A stretch of 64,000 nucleotides of DNA, taken from Leishmania mexicana MHOM/GT/2001/U1103. Taxonomy: Eukaryota > Euglenozoa > Kinetoplastea > Trypanosomatida > Trypanosomatidae. The position numbers and the translations under genes were made by a program. Every line of letters begins with the position of its first letter. Within the stretch, counting starts at the first letter, position 1. The notes under the pieces are model-generated. The model was given only the letters and a program-made list of their open reading frames with translations, did not search any database and was not told where the DNA came from. Shown here piece by piece: positions 1 through 9,723 of the stretch. Location of the stretch: positions 248,001-312,000 of the forward strand of contig NC_018313.1 in assembly GCF_000234665.1 (NCBI RefSeq), written 5' to 3'.

Positions 1-24
1 CCACTATCGAATGCCTTTGGGCCC

Positions 25-43
25 CCCCCCTCCAGTTTTTTTT
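25..43 (+). repeat. 19-bp direct repeat, copy 1
   Basis: Six C, TCCAG, then eight T. The same 19 bases recur at 2805-2823. In this copy the C-run and T-run extend further (nine C, nine T). The two copies lie 2.78 kb apart in the gene-free region. The function is unknown, and low-complexity coincidence is possible. Confidence 0.5.
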
Positions 44-2804
44 TGCCACAGTGCGGCTTAGAGAAACAAATCTTATTTGCACGGGGCCACGACACCACAA
101 GCGAGGCCCTAAAAACCAAAGGCCGCATATTTTTCCACCCATGCAAAAACTATCGACCCACAGACTCTTTTTTGGGACGCGTGCTCCCCATAAAAATACA
201 AGCCGGGGCCAATGGCCACAAAGACACAAGGACCCGGCCTTGGCGGCCGCGCAGAGCGCCTACCCACCCCGCCCCCAAAGGCCTCGCCTCCACAAGAGGT
301 CACAAACCGCCCCCTGGCTTTCCCCCAAACCCGCCACAACAACGGACAAATTCCCCAAAGGAACCGCAGGTTAATAACTTCCATATTCCCGGAAGCCGTT
401 GAAAAACCGCTGCCGCCTCATTACTTTTCCTTTTTGCGCTGTCCTTCGTTTTCCCGCCACCCGCCCGCCACACAAGGGCGAAACGCCCCACCCAAAGCCC
501 TCCCCCACCCCCTAGAAAAAAACCCACACTGCCCGCACACCAAAAAGCGAACGGCCCCTGGCACACCAAGCGCCCACACCCACACAGGCGATTTGCCCAT
601 GGCATGGCTACTAGGGGGTGGCGGGGCCCGCCCGGCTGCGGCTGGTGTGGCGATGGAGGTTCCGGAAAAACGCCACATTTCCGAAGCGAACTTTGCTGCC
701 ATTTTGCCCCGGGTATTTTTTGCGCCCCCGCCGCCGTTGCGCTTTTCCAGGGTAGAAAAGACGAGAATTCTCCCAAAAGATGCGGGGGCGGGGGCGTCAT
801 TCCGGAACGATGCCCCCGCCAGCACCCGTTTAAACTTCTCTTTTGGCGACCGGACCCCGTAGGAAGCCCCCCCCCCCCGACGCGCCGTGCTGATAAAATG
901 CGCCGCCTTCATACCCTTTGACCGAACTTTTCCAAAAGAAAACAGGGCCCTGGCCATCCCCCGTTTTTCGACAAAAGACCCCTGCCACCGGGGGAAAGAC
1001 AGGGGGTATGCGGCGGTCAAAAAAGGTTCGCTTTTAGCCAACCCCGCCAAAACATTTTACGATGGTGGGAAACGCCGGGCCGGCCGTTTTTCATGATCCC
1101 CAATTTCCGAAACCAAAACACTGAAAAAAACAATCGGTCTTTACGCTTAGAAGGTTTTCAAACGCGTTTTCGTTCGAAAAGCCTTCAAATAACCCCCCTA
1201 GGCTGCGTTTTTTGATGACGGTGTCACGGCGGCGCGTTGGTCTGCGTTGGCCCGGTTTTTCCTCTTTAGAACACCCTCCGGAGTTATTTTTATTTGTCAT
1301 TTGCCAGCGGTGGGTGGAAAAAACACGTTTGTCATAGGTGCAATGGTTTTCACCCCCAAAAACAGACCGTCTTCTAACAGCCCTTGGTGGTGGAATTAAA
1401 CCCGTGACCCAGCCGCCCGCTAATACACCCCAAAAGAAGCGAAAATCCCGCGCCGCCCCCGGCGCCATCGCCAACAAAAGGTGCGTAAGGACCGGTTTTC
1501 TGGAAACACCACCCCTTGCCCCCCAAAGGTCCCAAACGCCGCGCCGTTTATAGCGACCAAAAGCAAAGCAAAAAGGCCAGACAACAGGCAACCGGAAAAA
1601 TATATAAAACCTGTTGGTGTGTCTTTTTTGAGGGGTGTTGTGGGAACGCCCCAAAAAGGGACGCCCACGCCTAAAGCAACGCAAAATTTTAGAGACATTT
1701 TTTTTTCGAGTCCTAAACTTTCTTAAATGATGCGATGGTGTCGCGTGTGTGTCGTTGACGCCCCCTTCACCGCGACACATTCTGGTCATCTTTGGCCGCG
1801 CAAAAGCAAACCGCGCTGCGGGCCCGCCCCCGGCTAATATTTTCCCCGCTTCCTTCCCTGACCCCCAAAATGTTTTTACATGATTAATGGAAAAACGCAT
1901 AACTCCTGCAAACGGCTGCGTGGAACCAAAAGAGTTTGTAAACCCCATTTGGTGTGTGGCCTTCCGTGTGGTTTAAAGCCCCTGTGGCCGGGGTTCGCCT
2001 TTGTTCCGCCCCCTTTCCACGCTTTGGTTCCTTTTCGTATTTCTCTTAAGTGATCCGTGTGTGTGTGCGTGTGGCTGTTTCAGGGGAAACCGCTTTTGTT
2101 TCCCGGCCATCTTTGTTCAGAAGTTTTTGCCTTTCAATAATCCTGGTTTGTCTTGGCTTTTTGTCCGCCTTCTGGTGTTTTTTCCTTTGGCGGTGGGTGA
2201 TCTTTTTGGCGCCGGCGTCGGTTGGGTGGGGGCGTGCGCTTCTGTCCGGTCATAAGGCCCGGGGCGTTTTGTGTCAGCAAACGTCCCTTTTCGCCCGGCT
2301 ATCGCCATTTGGCGCTTGTTTTCTATTCTTTTCCCCTCCAATTTTTTGCTTCCTCCGCTGGGTTTGTCTGTCTTTTTGGTGCTTTTCCGTTTTGCCTTCG
2401 TGGTTGGCGTGTGTGGGTTGTGTTCGCGCTTCCTGTCTTTAATTGCTTTGGTTGTTGTGCCGTGTGTTGCTTCTCTTGGGGTTCTTTGCGGGTCTGTTTT
2501 TTAGCGCCGGGCCCCTAGCCGGGGATACCCTTCCCGGTTCTCGCGCACCGCCGTTTGGTGTTCATAATGCCGAAAGGCGCCGTGGCAGGGTGGCGCGCGG
2601 GGGGGGGGGGCATTTTGCGTGGGGGCGCGCAAAACCACACGGCGCCAAATATCGCGTTGGGACTCGGGGGGCCGTCCGGGGCCAGACCCCGGGTCTGCTC
2701 TGGCGAGGGGCCGGTTTCCATGCCGCTGGGTGTGGCCGGGAATCCCCCTTCGCTTGCGCCACCGCCCGTGTGTATTCCTTGGCGTGGTTTTCCTCGGCGC
2801 GCCA

Positions 2805-2823
2805 CCCCCCTCCAGTTTTTTTT
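2805..2823 (+). repeat. 19-bp direct repeat, copy 2
   Basis: Second copy of the C6-TCCAG-T8 element found at 25-43. The flanking sequence is not shared beyond the homopolymer runs. Confidence 0.5.
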
Positions 2824-3959
2824 CCATTTAATCTAATTGGCTTTTTCAAAGTGGGGTGCCCTTTGGGGAAGCGGTGCGTGTTTTTGCGCGGGGGGGGGGT
2901 ATTGTGCAGCACCTTTGGGATCAGGCGAAGTGTTTCGCGCGTCCCTGTGGAAGTGGGGCTTTATTTGTGCGTTTAGGTTTTTCTTGTGCTTTGTGGACGT
3001 TTTCGCCTTGAATCGGGGTTTTTTTTCACCTAGAAGAAAACGAAAACTAACGCGGGTCTTGTCACCCACCCTTGTGGCGATGCAAAATGCGCTTAGGCGC
3101 TGGCAGGGGCTAGGCGGATGCAAACTGTTTGCGCCCTTGTCGTAAATTTTCGCACGCTTTCAGGAAGTGCAAACGAAGGTCCCCAATAGGTTTTTTGACT
3201 TTATGCGGAACGGGCTGCGGATATTTTTTTGGCAACCCTACCGCCCCGGCCTTTTTGGCTGCAAGGGATATCGGTGGGTTGGTAAGGGGTGGAAAGGTTT
3301 CTTTTCGTCAAGAAATCAGAGGGGCCGGTGATAAGGCGGCGGTTGGTCCGGATTTTCAGTTACGGTGGCGGTTGTGGTCTTTACACTTTTTGGCTGGCTC
3401 TTTTGGCTTCGTGCATTGCGGAGGGGCGGCGGGGGTTTCCAACACTTGGTTCGGGAAAAGCTTCGTTTTCTGTTGTTGCCGGTGGGTGGGGGTGGCGCCC
3501 GGGAAGCGGACTTTTTTGTTGGAATCGTTGGTGTTTTCTTGGCGCTGTTTCAGTCTTTCTGGGCGTTTTGAGGGTCAGATAACTCTGTTTGTGTGGGCTG
3601 GTCTCCGGGGTTTGGTGGGGCATGTTCCCCGGCAACGTGGCTGTCTGGCGAAGGGCCTTATAGAGGCTTTCTGATGGAGACAATTTTCGGTGGAGGGAGT
3701 AGGGGAGGTTCTTGCTGGCCAGGTTCTCGGAAGCCTGCGTGACAAAAAGTGCCGCGTGTGGTTAACTTGGGATGCCGTGGTGCCTTTTGACGCGTGGCCA
3801 CTTTTTTGGGCGACACTGTGCTGAACGTCTGCGTGCGCCCGTTTCCGGTGGGGTGTGCGTGAAAAGAGGTGGGCGAGCCGAAGTGTCTATGAAAGCTGCG
3901 GTTGCTCAAAACCATGGCCTCATCGCTTTGTCGGCGCGAGGGCGGTGCGGCACTCCTCC

Positions 3960-3966
3960 AAAAAAA
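3960..3966 (-). terminator. Pol III terminator of 5S rRNA
   Basis: Seven A on the plus strand read as seven T on the minus strand, directly after the 3' end of the 5S gene. This is a canonical RNA polymerase III stop. Confidence 0.8.
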
Positions 3967-3967
3967 G

Positions 3968-4085
3968 GAGTACGGCACTCAGGGTTTCCGAGTCATCACT
4001 GACCTCAGTACTAACTAAGCCTGTGAGTGCTTAACTTCACAAATCGGACGGGATATGGTGTTTTCACTCAAGTGTGGTCGTACTC
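3968..4085 (-). rRNA. 5S ribosomal RNA
   Basis: Read on the minus strand this begins GAGTACGACCACACTTGAGT and ends with GAGTGCCGTACTC. The two ends pair to close helix I. The centre contains CCCGTCCGATTTGTGAAGTTAAGC, the highly conserved loop A/helix III region of eukaryotic 5S RNA. The length of 118 nt is normal. A seven-T stop follows. It is transcribed by Pol III from internal control elements, in the same direction as the protein-gene array. Single or few dispersed 5S genes beside tRNA genes are typical of Leishmania, in contrast to the tandem 5S arrays of many eukaryotes. Confidence 0.95.
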
Positions 4086-4159
4086 GAGATTCCGCGGAGG
4101 AGAGGCCGGCATATCTGTTGTCAGCTTTGACTCTTCGTGTGCGATTTGAAATCGGTAGC

Positions 4160-4230
4160 AGCACCGTAGCGCAGTGGAAGCGCGATGGGCTCATAACCCA
4201 TAGGTCGTTGGATCGAAACCAATCGGTGCT
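4160..4230 (+). tRNA. Initiator tRNA-Met (CAT)
   Basis: The 71-nt cloverleaf has acceptor strands AGCACCG and CGGTGCT, an anticodon loop CTCATAA (anticodon CAT) and a T arm GTTGG-ATCGAAA-CCAAT. The T loop has ATCGAAA instead of TTCGAAA. The A at position 54 and the A:T first acceptor pair are hallmarks of eukaryotic initiator rather than elongator tRNA-Met. There is no intron. The B box GGATCGAAACC lies at 4210-4220. It is divergent from the 5S gene, with a 74-bp gap. Confidence 0.95.
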
Positions 4231-4234
4231 AAAC

Positions 4235-4239
4235 TTTTT
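4235..4239 (+). terminator. Pol III terminator of tRNA-iMet
   Basis: Five T, four bases after the mature tRNA end. Confidence 0.75.
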
Positions 4240-4292
4240 CCTCACAGTCCGTTGGACCCTGTGAGGGTCCAAAGCGGTGGATATCACCCCGA

Positions 4293-4375
4293 GGCAAGAT
4301 GGTCGAGTGGTCTAAGACGTCACGTTCAGGTCGTGATCTCCCCTGGAGGCGTGGGTTCAAACCCCACTCTTGTCA
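4293..4375 (+). tRNA. tRNA-Leu (CAG)
   Basis: This 83-nt type II tRNA has acceptor strands GGCAAGA and TCTTGTC (one G:U pair), discriminator A, anticodon stem TCACG/CGTGA with loop TTCAGGT (anticodon CAG, reading CTG), and a long variable arm typical of tRNA-Leu. The T arm is GTGGG-TTCAAAC-CCCAC. The B box GGGTTCAAACC lies at 4353-4363. It is on the same strand as the initiator tRNA, 62 bp downstream, and has its own terminator. Confidence 0.95.
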
Positions 4376-5430
4376 CACTTTTTCCACCCCTCCCAGAAGC
4401 CGGAGGAAGCGGGGAAGGGTCCGTTTGCAAAACGGTGTTGGGGTGTGGGCCGGGGTTTGGCGGGGGGGGGAAAGAAGTGGGGGTTGGGGGCGGCTTCGCG
4501 GGCGTTGTCATGGGATAGGGGGTGGGGTGAGGCCGGGGCCCCCTTCCGTTTGCGGCGGGGGGGGGGGGGGGGCTCCCCCGCGGGGGTTTTGCAAACCCTT
4601 GTTGATAAACGAAAGCGGCGTGTCGCTGGTTGGGCCCTGGGGGGGGGGCGTCGCGACGCGTGGTTGTTGGCATCTTTTAAACTCGATACTTCCAAAGGCA
4701 TACACACATACATACAAAGCCCACACGCACGCACACACGGAGCAACGGAAAAAACAACAACAGTAAGTGAAGAGGGGGAGGGGGAATGGGGGGAAAAAAA
4801 GAGAGAAGGAACAGGAAAGTGAACGAAGGCAGAAGCGGAACGGAACAAATTAGGTCTCTCTCGTTTCCCTTCGCAGTCAACTCCACTCTCCCTCTCGTCC
4901 AATCTGCCCAGGGGGGGGGGGATTAGGCGCACCCGCCACACACCACGAGGGAGGGGAGATGAGGCCAACCGAGGGAATCACCGGAGCGAGAGACGCAAAG
5001 ACACGGAATAAAAGGATGGGGGGGGGGAAGGAAGCAAGCAGGCAGGCATCACCCCATCAGCGGTCGTATGGGATGGAAGAGGAGGGTCACGAGAGAGCCA
5101 AGTGCGCAAAGGAAAAAGAGCAATAGCCAGCAGAACAATGGATGTGGTGACACGTACGTGTGTGTGTGTGTGGGCTCGCATCCACTACAGACACACAGAC
5201 AGGCACAGGCACAGGTGCAGGCACCTATATACATACGTAACCCAGGAAAACTTCATACAAGTGTTTTATTGTTGTTGCCCGTGCTGACGCGGCAGAGGCA
5301 CCGCTACAAATTCGCAGTCAACGCGACCCCGAGAATGGGCGCCCCCACACCCGCTTTGACGCTTGTCGGGCTTCGCTCCTGCTCTGCCGCCTCCGCTTGT
5401 CAGGTCATTGGATGTGCGTTGCCATACTTC
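4376..5430. other. Spacer between tRNA-Leu and the last protein gene
   Basis: No gene is visible. The left part holds long G-runs (for example around 4463-4470 and 4558-4572). The right part should carry the 3' UTR and polyadenylation region of the 514-aa gene, which ends at 5431. This is where the leftward transcription unit must stop before meeting the opposed tRNA genes. Confidence 0.5.
4379..4383 (+). terminator. Pol III terminator of tRNA-Leu
   Basis: Five T, three bases after the tRNA discriminator base. Confidence 0.75.
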
Positions 5431-6975
5431 CTACTTCTTGATCACGCTGAGATCAAGTGGTGCAACGTACGGCTGCGAGATGCCGCAGTCCTCCATGCTG
5501 CCTGGCAGGCTGACCTCCATGTCGCCTTGGGGGTCAGTAGTGCGAGTGGGCGGCTTCAGCTGCGCAGGTGAAGTGGTCGCTGAGAGCTGCGTGCTTGTGC
5601 TGTGCGCCCTATTGTCCGCGAAGGGGCCCGACAGAGATTCTACGTACGCCGGCTCCTCTGTGACCAGGTCGCTGGTCGTCGTCGATGACTTTGATACGGC
5701 CACGGCCGAGGGAGAGCGAGGGTTGCGCTTTGACACATCCCTCACATGCTGCGCCGCGGCGTAGCTGCACCCGGCCATCTGGTTCGACGAGAGCTCGCAC
5801 GACGCACTGCGGCTACCCCCTCTCATCTGCAGGGGGCTGTAGTAGGCGGTGTACGTGTTGTTCACCGGCGGCGCCATCACAGGGGGGTGCGATTCCCGGT
5901 TGGCACGCCTGTTCTCCATGTGGCGCTTCTCGTGCGAGTTCCGTAGCGTGCTGCGCGCCGGGGTGCCGTTGGTGTTCTTCACCACCTGCCTGGACGCGGA
6001 GGCCGCTTGTAGCCCAAATTTCGTTGTGGCCGTCGCCGCATGGATGCCGAAGCGGTTGGGTGCCCTCTGCGGCGTGGCCCCAGAGACCGGTACAGGGGCG
6101 TACTTCACTGGCTTGCTCCCAAGCCCTGCCGTCGTTGCCGCGGTGAATCTTCTCGAAGCAATCTGCATGATCGGCGTACGCTTGGCGACAGTGACGCGTT
6201 TTTGGCGCCGTAACGACTCGTAGCGGTGCATGAGGGGGCCCATGCGTCGGTACTCCTCCAGTTCACGGCGGATGCGCTCCTTCAGCTCTTCGATGGTAAT
6301 GTTCTGCGGGGTGTCATAAGGGTCGAGACCGTCTTCAAAATTAGGCACAATGCCGCCTTCCTTCTGGATCTGAACGACCCGCCGTCCGCGCACGGAGACC
6401 AACAGTTTGTCCTTCCCGAAGCCCGGTAGTAGACGTTTGTTGCCCATCGACACCGGGTTCGCACGCGGGCGGGGGTGGAGGCTACTGCGGTTCGCGCCCT
6501 TCTGCAGCGGGTGACGGTGGTTGGTCTCCCCCGACAAGCGCTGATACAATTTTTCAGAATTTCTCTGAAAGCGGTTTGCCGGGTGCTGCGGTGTGCTCTG
6601 CGGATATAGGAGCACGTTTGCGGCGGCACCGACACCAGCGCCGCGCGGGGGGAGGCCGAGACGGGTGCCAGGGGGCAGCTGGTAGGAGCCGCAGTTGGCG
6701 TCTACGTGCCGCGCGGTTGGGATCGAGACGGCGTCTGCGTCCCCTAGGTCTTCGCCCAAGGACACCGCAGCCCCCTCGCCGTACGCCTCCATGCCATCGG
6801 CTGCGTCATCACCGTACAGCAGCTGCTGACCGCGGTTGAGGAGTTTTTCGATGCGGTCGAGCGACTCCTTGATGTCGTCGACCGGGTCCCCACTGCTGCT
6901 GCTGCTGCTGCTGACGAGGTCGTTGGGTGGCTCAGCGGCGGTCTTGCCGGCCATCACGGGAGAGAAAAAGTACAT
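5431..6975 (-). CDS. Conserved-type hypothetical protein, 514 aa
   Basis: I do not recognise a family. The N-terminus has an acidic, serine-rich stretch (a Ser run encoded by seven CTG/AGC units at 6893-6913) followed by a short helix, DDIKESLDRIEKLLNRGQQL. A basic, charged helical segment lies near the middle (TIEELKERIRRELEEYRR). The rest is rich in Arg, Ala, Ser and Thr and probably disordered. No membrane segment or signal peptide is visible. The ATG at 6975 is preceded by a good pyrimidine tract and AG at 6985-6986. A second Met seven codons in (MAGKTAAE) is an alternative start. It is the last protein gene of the transcription unit. Confidence 0.75.
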   Translation of the reverse strand: MYFFSPVMAGKTAAEPPNDLVSSSSSSSGDPVDDIKESLDRIEKLLNRGQQLLYGDDAADGMEAYGEGAAVSLGEDLGDADAVSIPTARHVDANCGSYQLPPGTRLGLPPRGAGVGAAANVLLYPQSTPQHPANRFQRNSEKLYQRLSGETNHRHPLQKGANRSSLHPRPRANPVSMGNKRLLPGFGKDKLLVSVRGRRVVQIQKEGGIVPNFEDGLDPYDTPQNITIEELKERIRRELEEYRRMGPLMHRYESLRRQKRVTVAKRTPIMQIASRRFTAATTAGLGSKPVKYAPVPVSGATPQRAPNRFGIHAATATTKFGLQAASASRQVVKNTNGTPARSTLRNSHEKRHMENRRANRESHPPVMAPPVNNTYTAYYSPLQMRGGSRSASCELSSNQMAGCSYAAAQHVRDVSKRNPRSPSAVAVSKSSTTTSDLVTEEPAYVESLSGPFADNRAHSTSTQLSATTSPAQLKPPTRTTDPQGDMEVSLPGSMEDCGISQPYVAPLDLSVIKK

Positions 6976-6984
6976 GTGAAAGAT

Positions 6985-6986
6985 CT
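6985..6986 (-). promoter_or_regulatory. Candidate spliced-leader acceptor for the 514-aa gene
   Basis: On the minus strand a pyrimidine-rich stretch (about 6987-7003, CTCCACTCTCCCTTTTGTT) is followed at once by AG, nine bases before the ATG at 6975. This is inferred from the general rule for trypanosomatid trans-splicing (first AG after a polypyrimidine tract). Confidence 0.45.
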
Positions 6987-7050
6987 AACAAAAGGGAGAG
7001 TGGAGACACGATAACGGACCACCGTACCGTCACACACACACACACACACA

Positions 7051-7104
7051 CAGACACAGACACAGACACAGACACAGACACAGACACAGACACAGACACA
7101 GACA
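7051..7104 (+). repeat. Hexanucleotide array (CAGACA)9
   Basis: There are nine perfect copies of CAGACA directly following a CA run from 7031. On the transcribed (minus) strand it reads as TGTCTG repeats, just upstream of the polypyrimidine tract of the 514-aa gene. It is a minisatellite likely to vary in copy number. Confidence 0.9.
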
Positions 7105-8118
7105 GGGAAAAGGAGGGAGGGAGCAGGGGGGGGGGAGGTGTATACGGGTACTCAACACGACTTCTTCCCCTCTTCCCCCTCTCTGCCTCGCTTTATAACG
7201 TATGTACAGGGAGGGTTGGTGAATGGGAGGGAGGGGGGACACGAAGGAGGAAAGAGAGCACAAGGGATAAAAGCAAGGTTCTCCCTCCGGGTAGGTGCGT
7301 GGTAGGGGGGACACACGCGGGCTGGACTTGGTATGGAAGGCCGCACACGTGTCGTCTTCGTTTCCCCTGGTAGCTTCTTGACGCTCAGGGCGAATACTTG
7401 GGGCGCCTCGGCTGGGTGTGTGCGTGTCTGTACAAGTCCGCGTGTGCGCGTGGGTGTGTGGCGATCGAGAGAGAACGAAGAGGAACGTCCTCCAGCACTC
7501 AAGGGTGCGGGGTAGAAGGAAGCACCGAGATCTACAAGACGTGCGAAGCCTGATCCCTTTTTTTCTTCCGTCTTTGGTCTCTCTCTGTCTGTACGGCAGG
7601 GGTCACACACCGGCGCAGGACGGCGTGAGCTCTTAGCTTTCCTGTTGTGTATGAGCCACAGCCCCGGGGCGAGTGAGCATCCGTGGATATTGTCAGACGG
7701 CGGAGGGGGAGGGGGATCGTACCGGGGTGCCTATGCACGTATATATATATATAATATAAATGTATGTGGACGTGTGTACGCGTGAGCTTGGACGTGTCCG
7801 CGGAGAGGTGGAGTGGAGGGCGTGATGTGAGGTGGAGGCATGTGAGCGACAGGGAGAGAGAGCCATGGGGGGGGTGAGGAGGGAACGGCGATGCCATGGT
7901 GTGGCCGCTATCGCAGACGCCTCCTTTTGGAAGTACTGGAGGGACGAACATTTTTTTTTGGTGTTTCGGGGTGGATGGGGGGAGGGGGGAGAGGTGTCCG
8001 TCACCGCACATGTGCTTCCTTCATATAGGCATGTATATATATATATATGGGTGCTCCTGTGTGCCGGCACTACCCCATGCGCTACGGACACACGACAGCG
8101 CTGACGACGAAACAGGTG

Positions 8119-9723
8119 CTACTTGCTAAGGACGTTCACGCACCTCTTCAGCAGCGGGAGATTTTCCTGGAACACGAGTAGTTTTGCCTGGACGCGCGCC
8201 ACCGCGAGCGCCAGCTGCTCTCGCTCAAAGGCACGGACGGCATCCTCGGCACAGGCAAAGCCGGCCTCTTGCGCAGTCCGCACCGCGTCGTCGCGGAGCT
8301 CGTCGTACTCGGTGGAACACTTCTTCGCCAAGTCTTGCACCTCCGCTAACGAAAGCGGCGGGCCCTCGGAGGCGCTCGCTGCATCGACTTCAGGCAAGAC
8401 ACGTGAGAGAACATACGCGCGCCGCGGGCTGCGGATGCCGAGGCCTTCACACATATCCAGCAGGCTGTTGGGAAAGGCGACTGGCGCCCCATCATCCGGC
8501 ACCTCTTCTGGTGTGGGGTTACCGGTGGCTGTCGCCGCCGGTGTGTTCGGCATCACTGTTGTAGCATGGCCTGTTCCTCCTCCACCTTGGGCACCCGCCT
8601 CTCGCTTCACCGTCTGTTCCGCCTCTGTGCGCGGCTGCTGTAGATCCTTCACGTCGTGGACAAACGTAAACGCTGACTCGCCGCCGAGGAACTGGACGAG
8701 TGCTTGGTGCCACAACTTTCTCTGCTCCTCGCGTCGCACTGCATCGGCCCTGTCGCGCAGGCGGCGACGGTTCGCGTTGTTTTCGGACGCAACGTGTATC
8801 ATGCCACCTAAGGCGCTGGACACTGTGGCGGACTTTGAACGGGGGTTTGCAGACGGGTCCTTCTCATCGCGTAGCTTCACTCGGAGAATCGATTCCTTGG
8901 GTGATGGGACCAATGCCGCCTCTCGTGGGAATCGCGGCTGCACGAGCGTGCTCTTGTACTTGGTCAGCATCGACTCCATGGAGGGCACCACACGTGCACC
9001 GGAGTCGCCGCTGCTGCTACCTTGACCACGGAAGACATCCCCAAACTTTGCGAGCTTCGTCGCATGCTGCAGTGCTCGGCGACCCTGCGGCGTCGATGTG
9101 ATCCATCGCACCCTTGCCTCGTCGGTGAGGTCGTCCCACCACTTGTCGATGGCCATCTGCAGCCCCGGCATTCCCGCGGCGGTGCGCGGGATCTTTGGCG
9201 TGCCGGCCCGAAGGGGCAACGCTGCACATGTCTCGGAGAACGCCGTCACCGCCGAGGCTTCAGGCCCGCCGGCGTCGCTCACCATTGCCTGATCCCATTC
9301 CGACGCAGAGACTGCGCCGGGGCGTCGGTGGGCGTCGTCGCGCTGGTGGACAAGGTGCGTCATGAAGGTGGACTTGCCGTAGGAGAGCGCGAGTCGCGCG
9401 GCAGTTTGCAGCTCCGCCGTTACCGTGTCCTTCACAACCCCTTCCTCTATGTCCGACGCCGGTGAACGCGGCGCCTTCGCCTCTGCGCGGACCGATGGCG
9501 GAACTGGCGCAGGGGGAGACGGGTGCGGCTGTTGGAGCTTGTGCTTCGCGCGTGCACTGAGAACGGCCTCTGTAATGCGCCGAGCGGCAGGCACCTCACT
9601 CGATGTAGAGGCGTTGTCACCAGCGGGAGACGCCGCAGATGGGGTGGCGCCGCCAGTTCCCGTGACGCGCATTGGGACATACATGCGCACGGCGCGCACT
9701 GCACAAAGACATGTGGGCCGCAT
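8119..9723 (-). CDS. Hypothetical protein, 534 aa, unknown function
   Basis: I do not recognise the family. The N-terminus (MRPTCLCAVRAVRMYVPMRV) is basic and free of acidic residues, which would suit a mitochondrial presequence (inference). After a low-complexity linker come two more conserved-looking blocks. One around residues 185-250 contains GLQMAIDKWWDDLTDEARVR and reads as helical. The C-terminal block of about 120 residues is rich in Ala, Leu, Glu and Lys and looks like a helical bundle. No membrane segment is seen. The start is the first in-frame ATG (9723). The open frame continues upstream only without ATG. A second Met 13 codons later is possible. Confidence 0.75.
   Translation of the reverse strand: MRPTCLCAVRAVRMYVPMRVTGTGGATPSAASPAGDNASTSSEVPAARRITEAVLSARAKHKLQQPHPSPPAPVPPSVRAEAKAPRSPASDIEEGVVKDTVTAELQTAARLALSYGKSTFMTHLVHQRDDAHRRPGAVSASEWDQAMVSDAGGPEASAVTAFSETCAALPLRAGTPKIPRTAAGMPGLQMAIDKWWDDLTDEARVRWITSTPQGRRALQHATKLAKFGDVFRGQGSSSGDSGARVVPSMESMLTKYKSTLVQPRFPREAALVPSPKESILRVKLRDEKDPSANPRSKSATVSSALGGMIHVASENNANRRRLRDRADAVRREEQRKLWHQALVQFLGGESAFTFVHDVKDLQQPRTEAEQTVKREAGAQGGGGTGHATTVMPNTPAATATGNPTPEEVPDDGAPVAFPNSLLDMCEGLGIRSPRRAYVLSRVLPEVDAASASEGPPLSLAEVQDLAKKCSTEYDELRDDAVRTAQEAGFACAEDAVRAFEREQLALAVARVQAKLLVFQENLPLLKRCVNVLSK

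Larger units (their letters stand above)
1..3959. other. Gene-free, homopolymer-rich region left of the Pol III cluster
   Basis: I see no gene with support here. The plus strand is rich in A and C with C-runs and A-runs up to about position 1950, and rich in G and T from about 1960 to 3900. The purine/pyrimidine bias of the intergenic DNA further right is different (G/A on the plus strand). Open frames exist but are of odd composition and match no family I know. Because the minus-strand gene array ends near 5.4 kb, this is most likely the region beyond a transcription-unit end. Poorly corrected sequence is an alternative, suggested by the many long homopolymers. Confidence 0.5.
6976..8118. 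other. Intergenic region between the 514-aa and 534-aa genes
   Basis: It contains the trans-splice signal of the left gene, a CA run (7031-7052), a hexanucleotide array (7051-7104), G-rich tracts, and two TA-dinucleotide runs (about 7739-7751 and 8034-8048) in the probable 3' UTR of the right gene. No gene is seen. Confidence 0.6.

Noticed and set aside
1091..1948. 285-codon ATG open frame on the minus strand
   Set aside because: It lies in the homopolymer-rich region, has erratic composition (Phe, Gly, Arg, Lys clusters from T-, G- and A-runs), resembles no family, and overlapping frames on the other strand are equally open.
2443..2976. 177-codon open frame on the plus strand
   Set aside because: Composed largely of G-run and T-run codons, with competing frames on both strands and no recognisable motif.
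1..3950. Large inverted repeat suggested by the A+C then G+T halves
   Set aside because: Several segments of the left half were compared as reverse complement with the right half and no matching stretch was found; the symmetry is compositional only.
1..4000. Telomeric or subtelomeric repeats to explain the odd left end
   Set aside because: No tandem GGGTTA or CCCTAA units are present.
1..4159. Further tRNA genes left of the initiator tRNA
   Set aside because: A scan for T-loop/B-box patterns (GGTTCGANNCC and its complement) found nothing that folds.
7031..7104. CRISPR-like regular repeat
   Set aside because: A perfect hexanucleotide microsatellite with no spacers, in a eukaryotic intergenic region.
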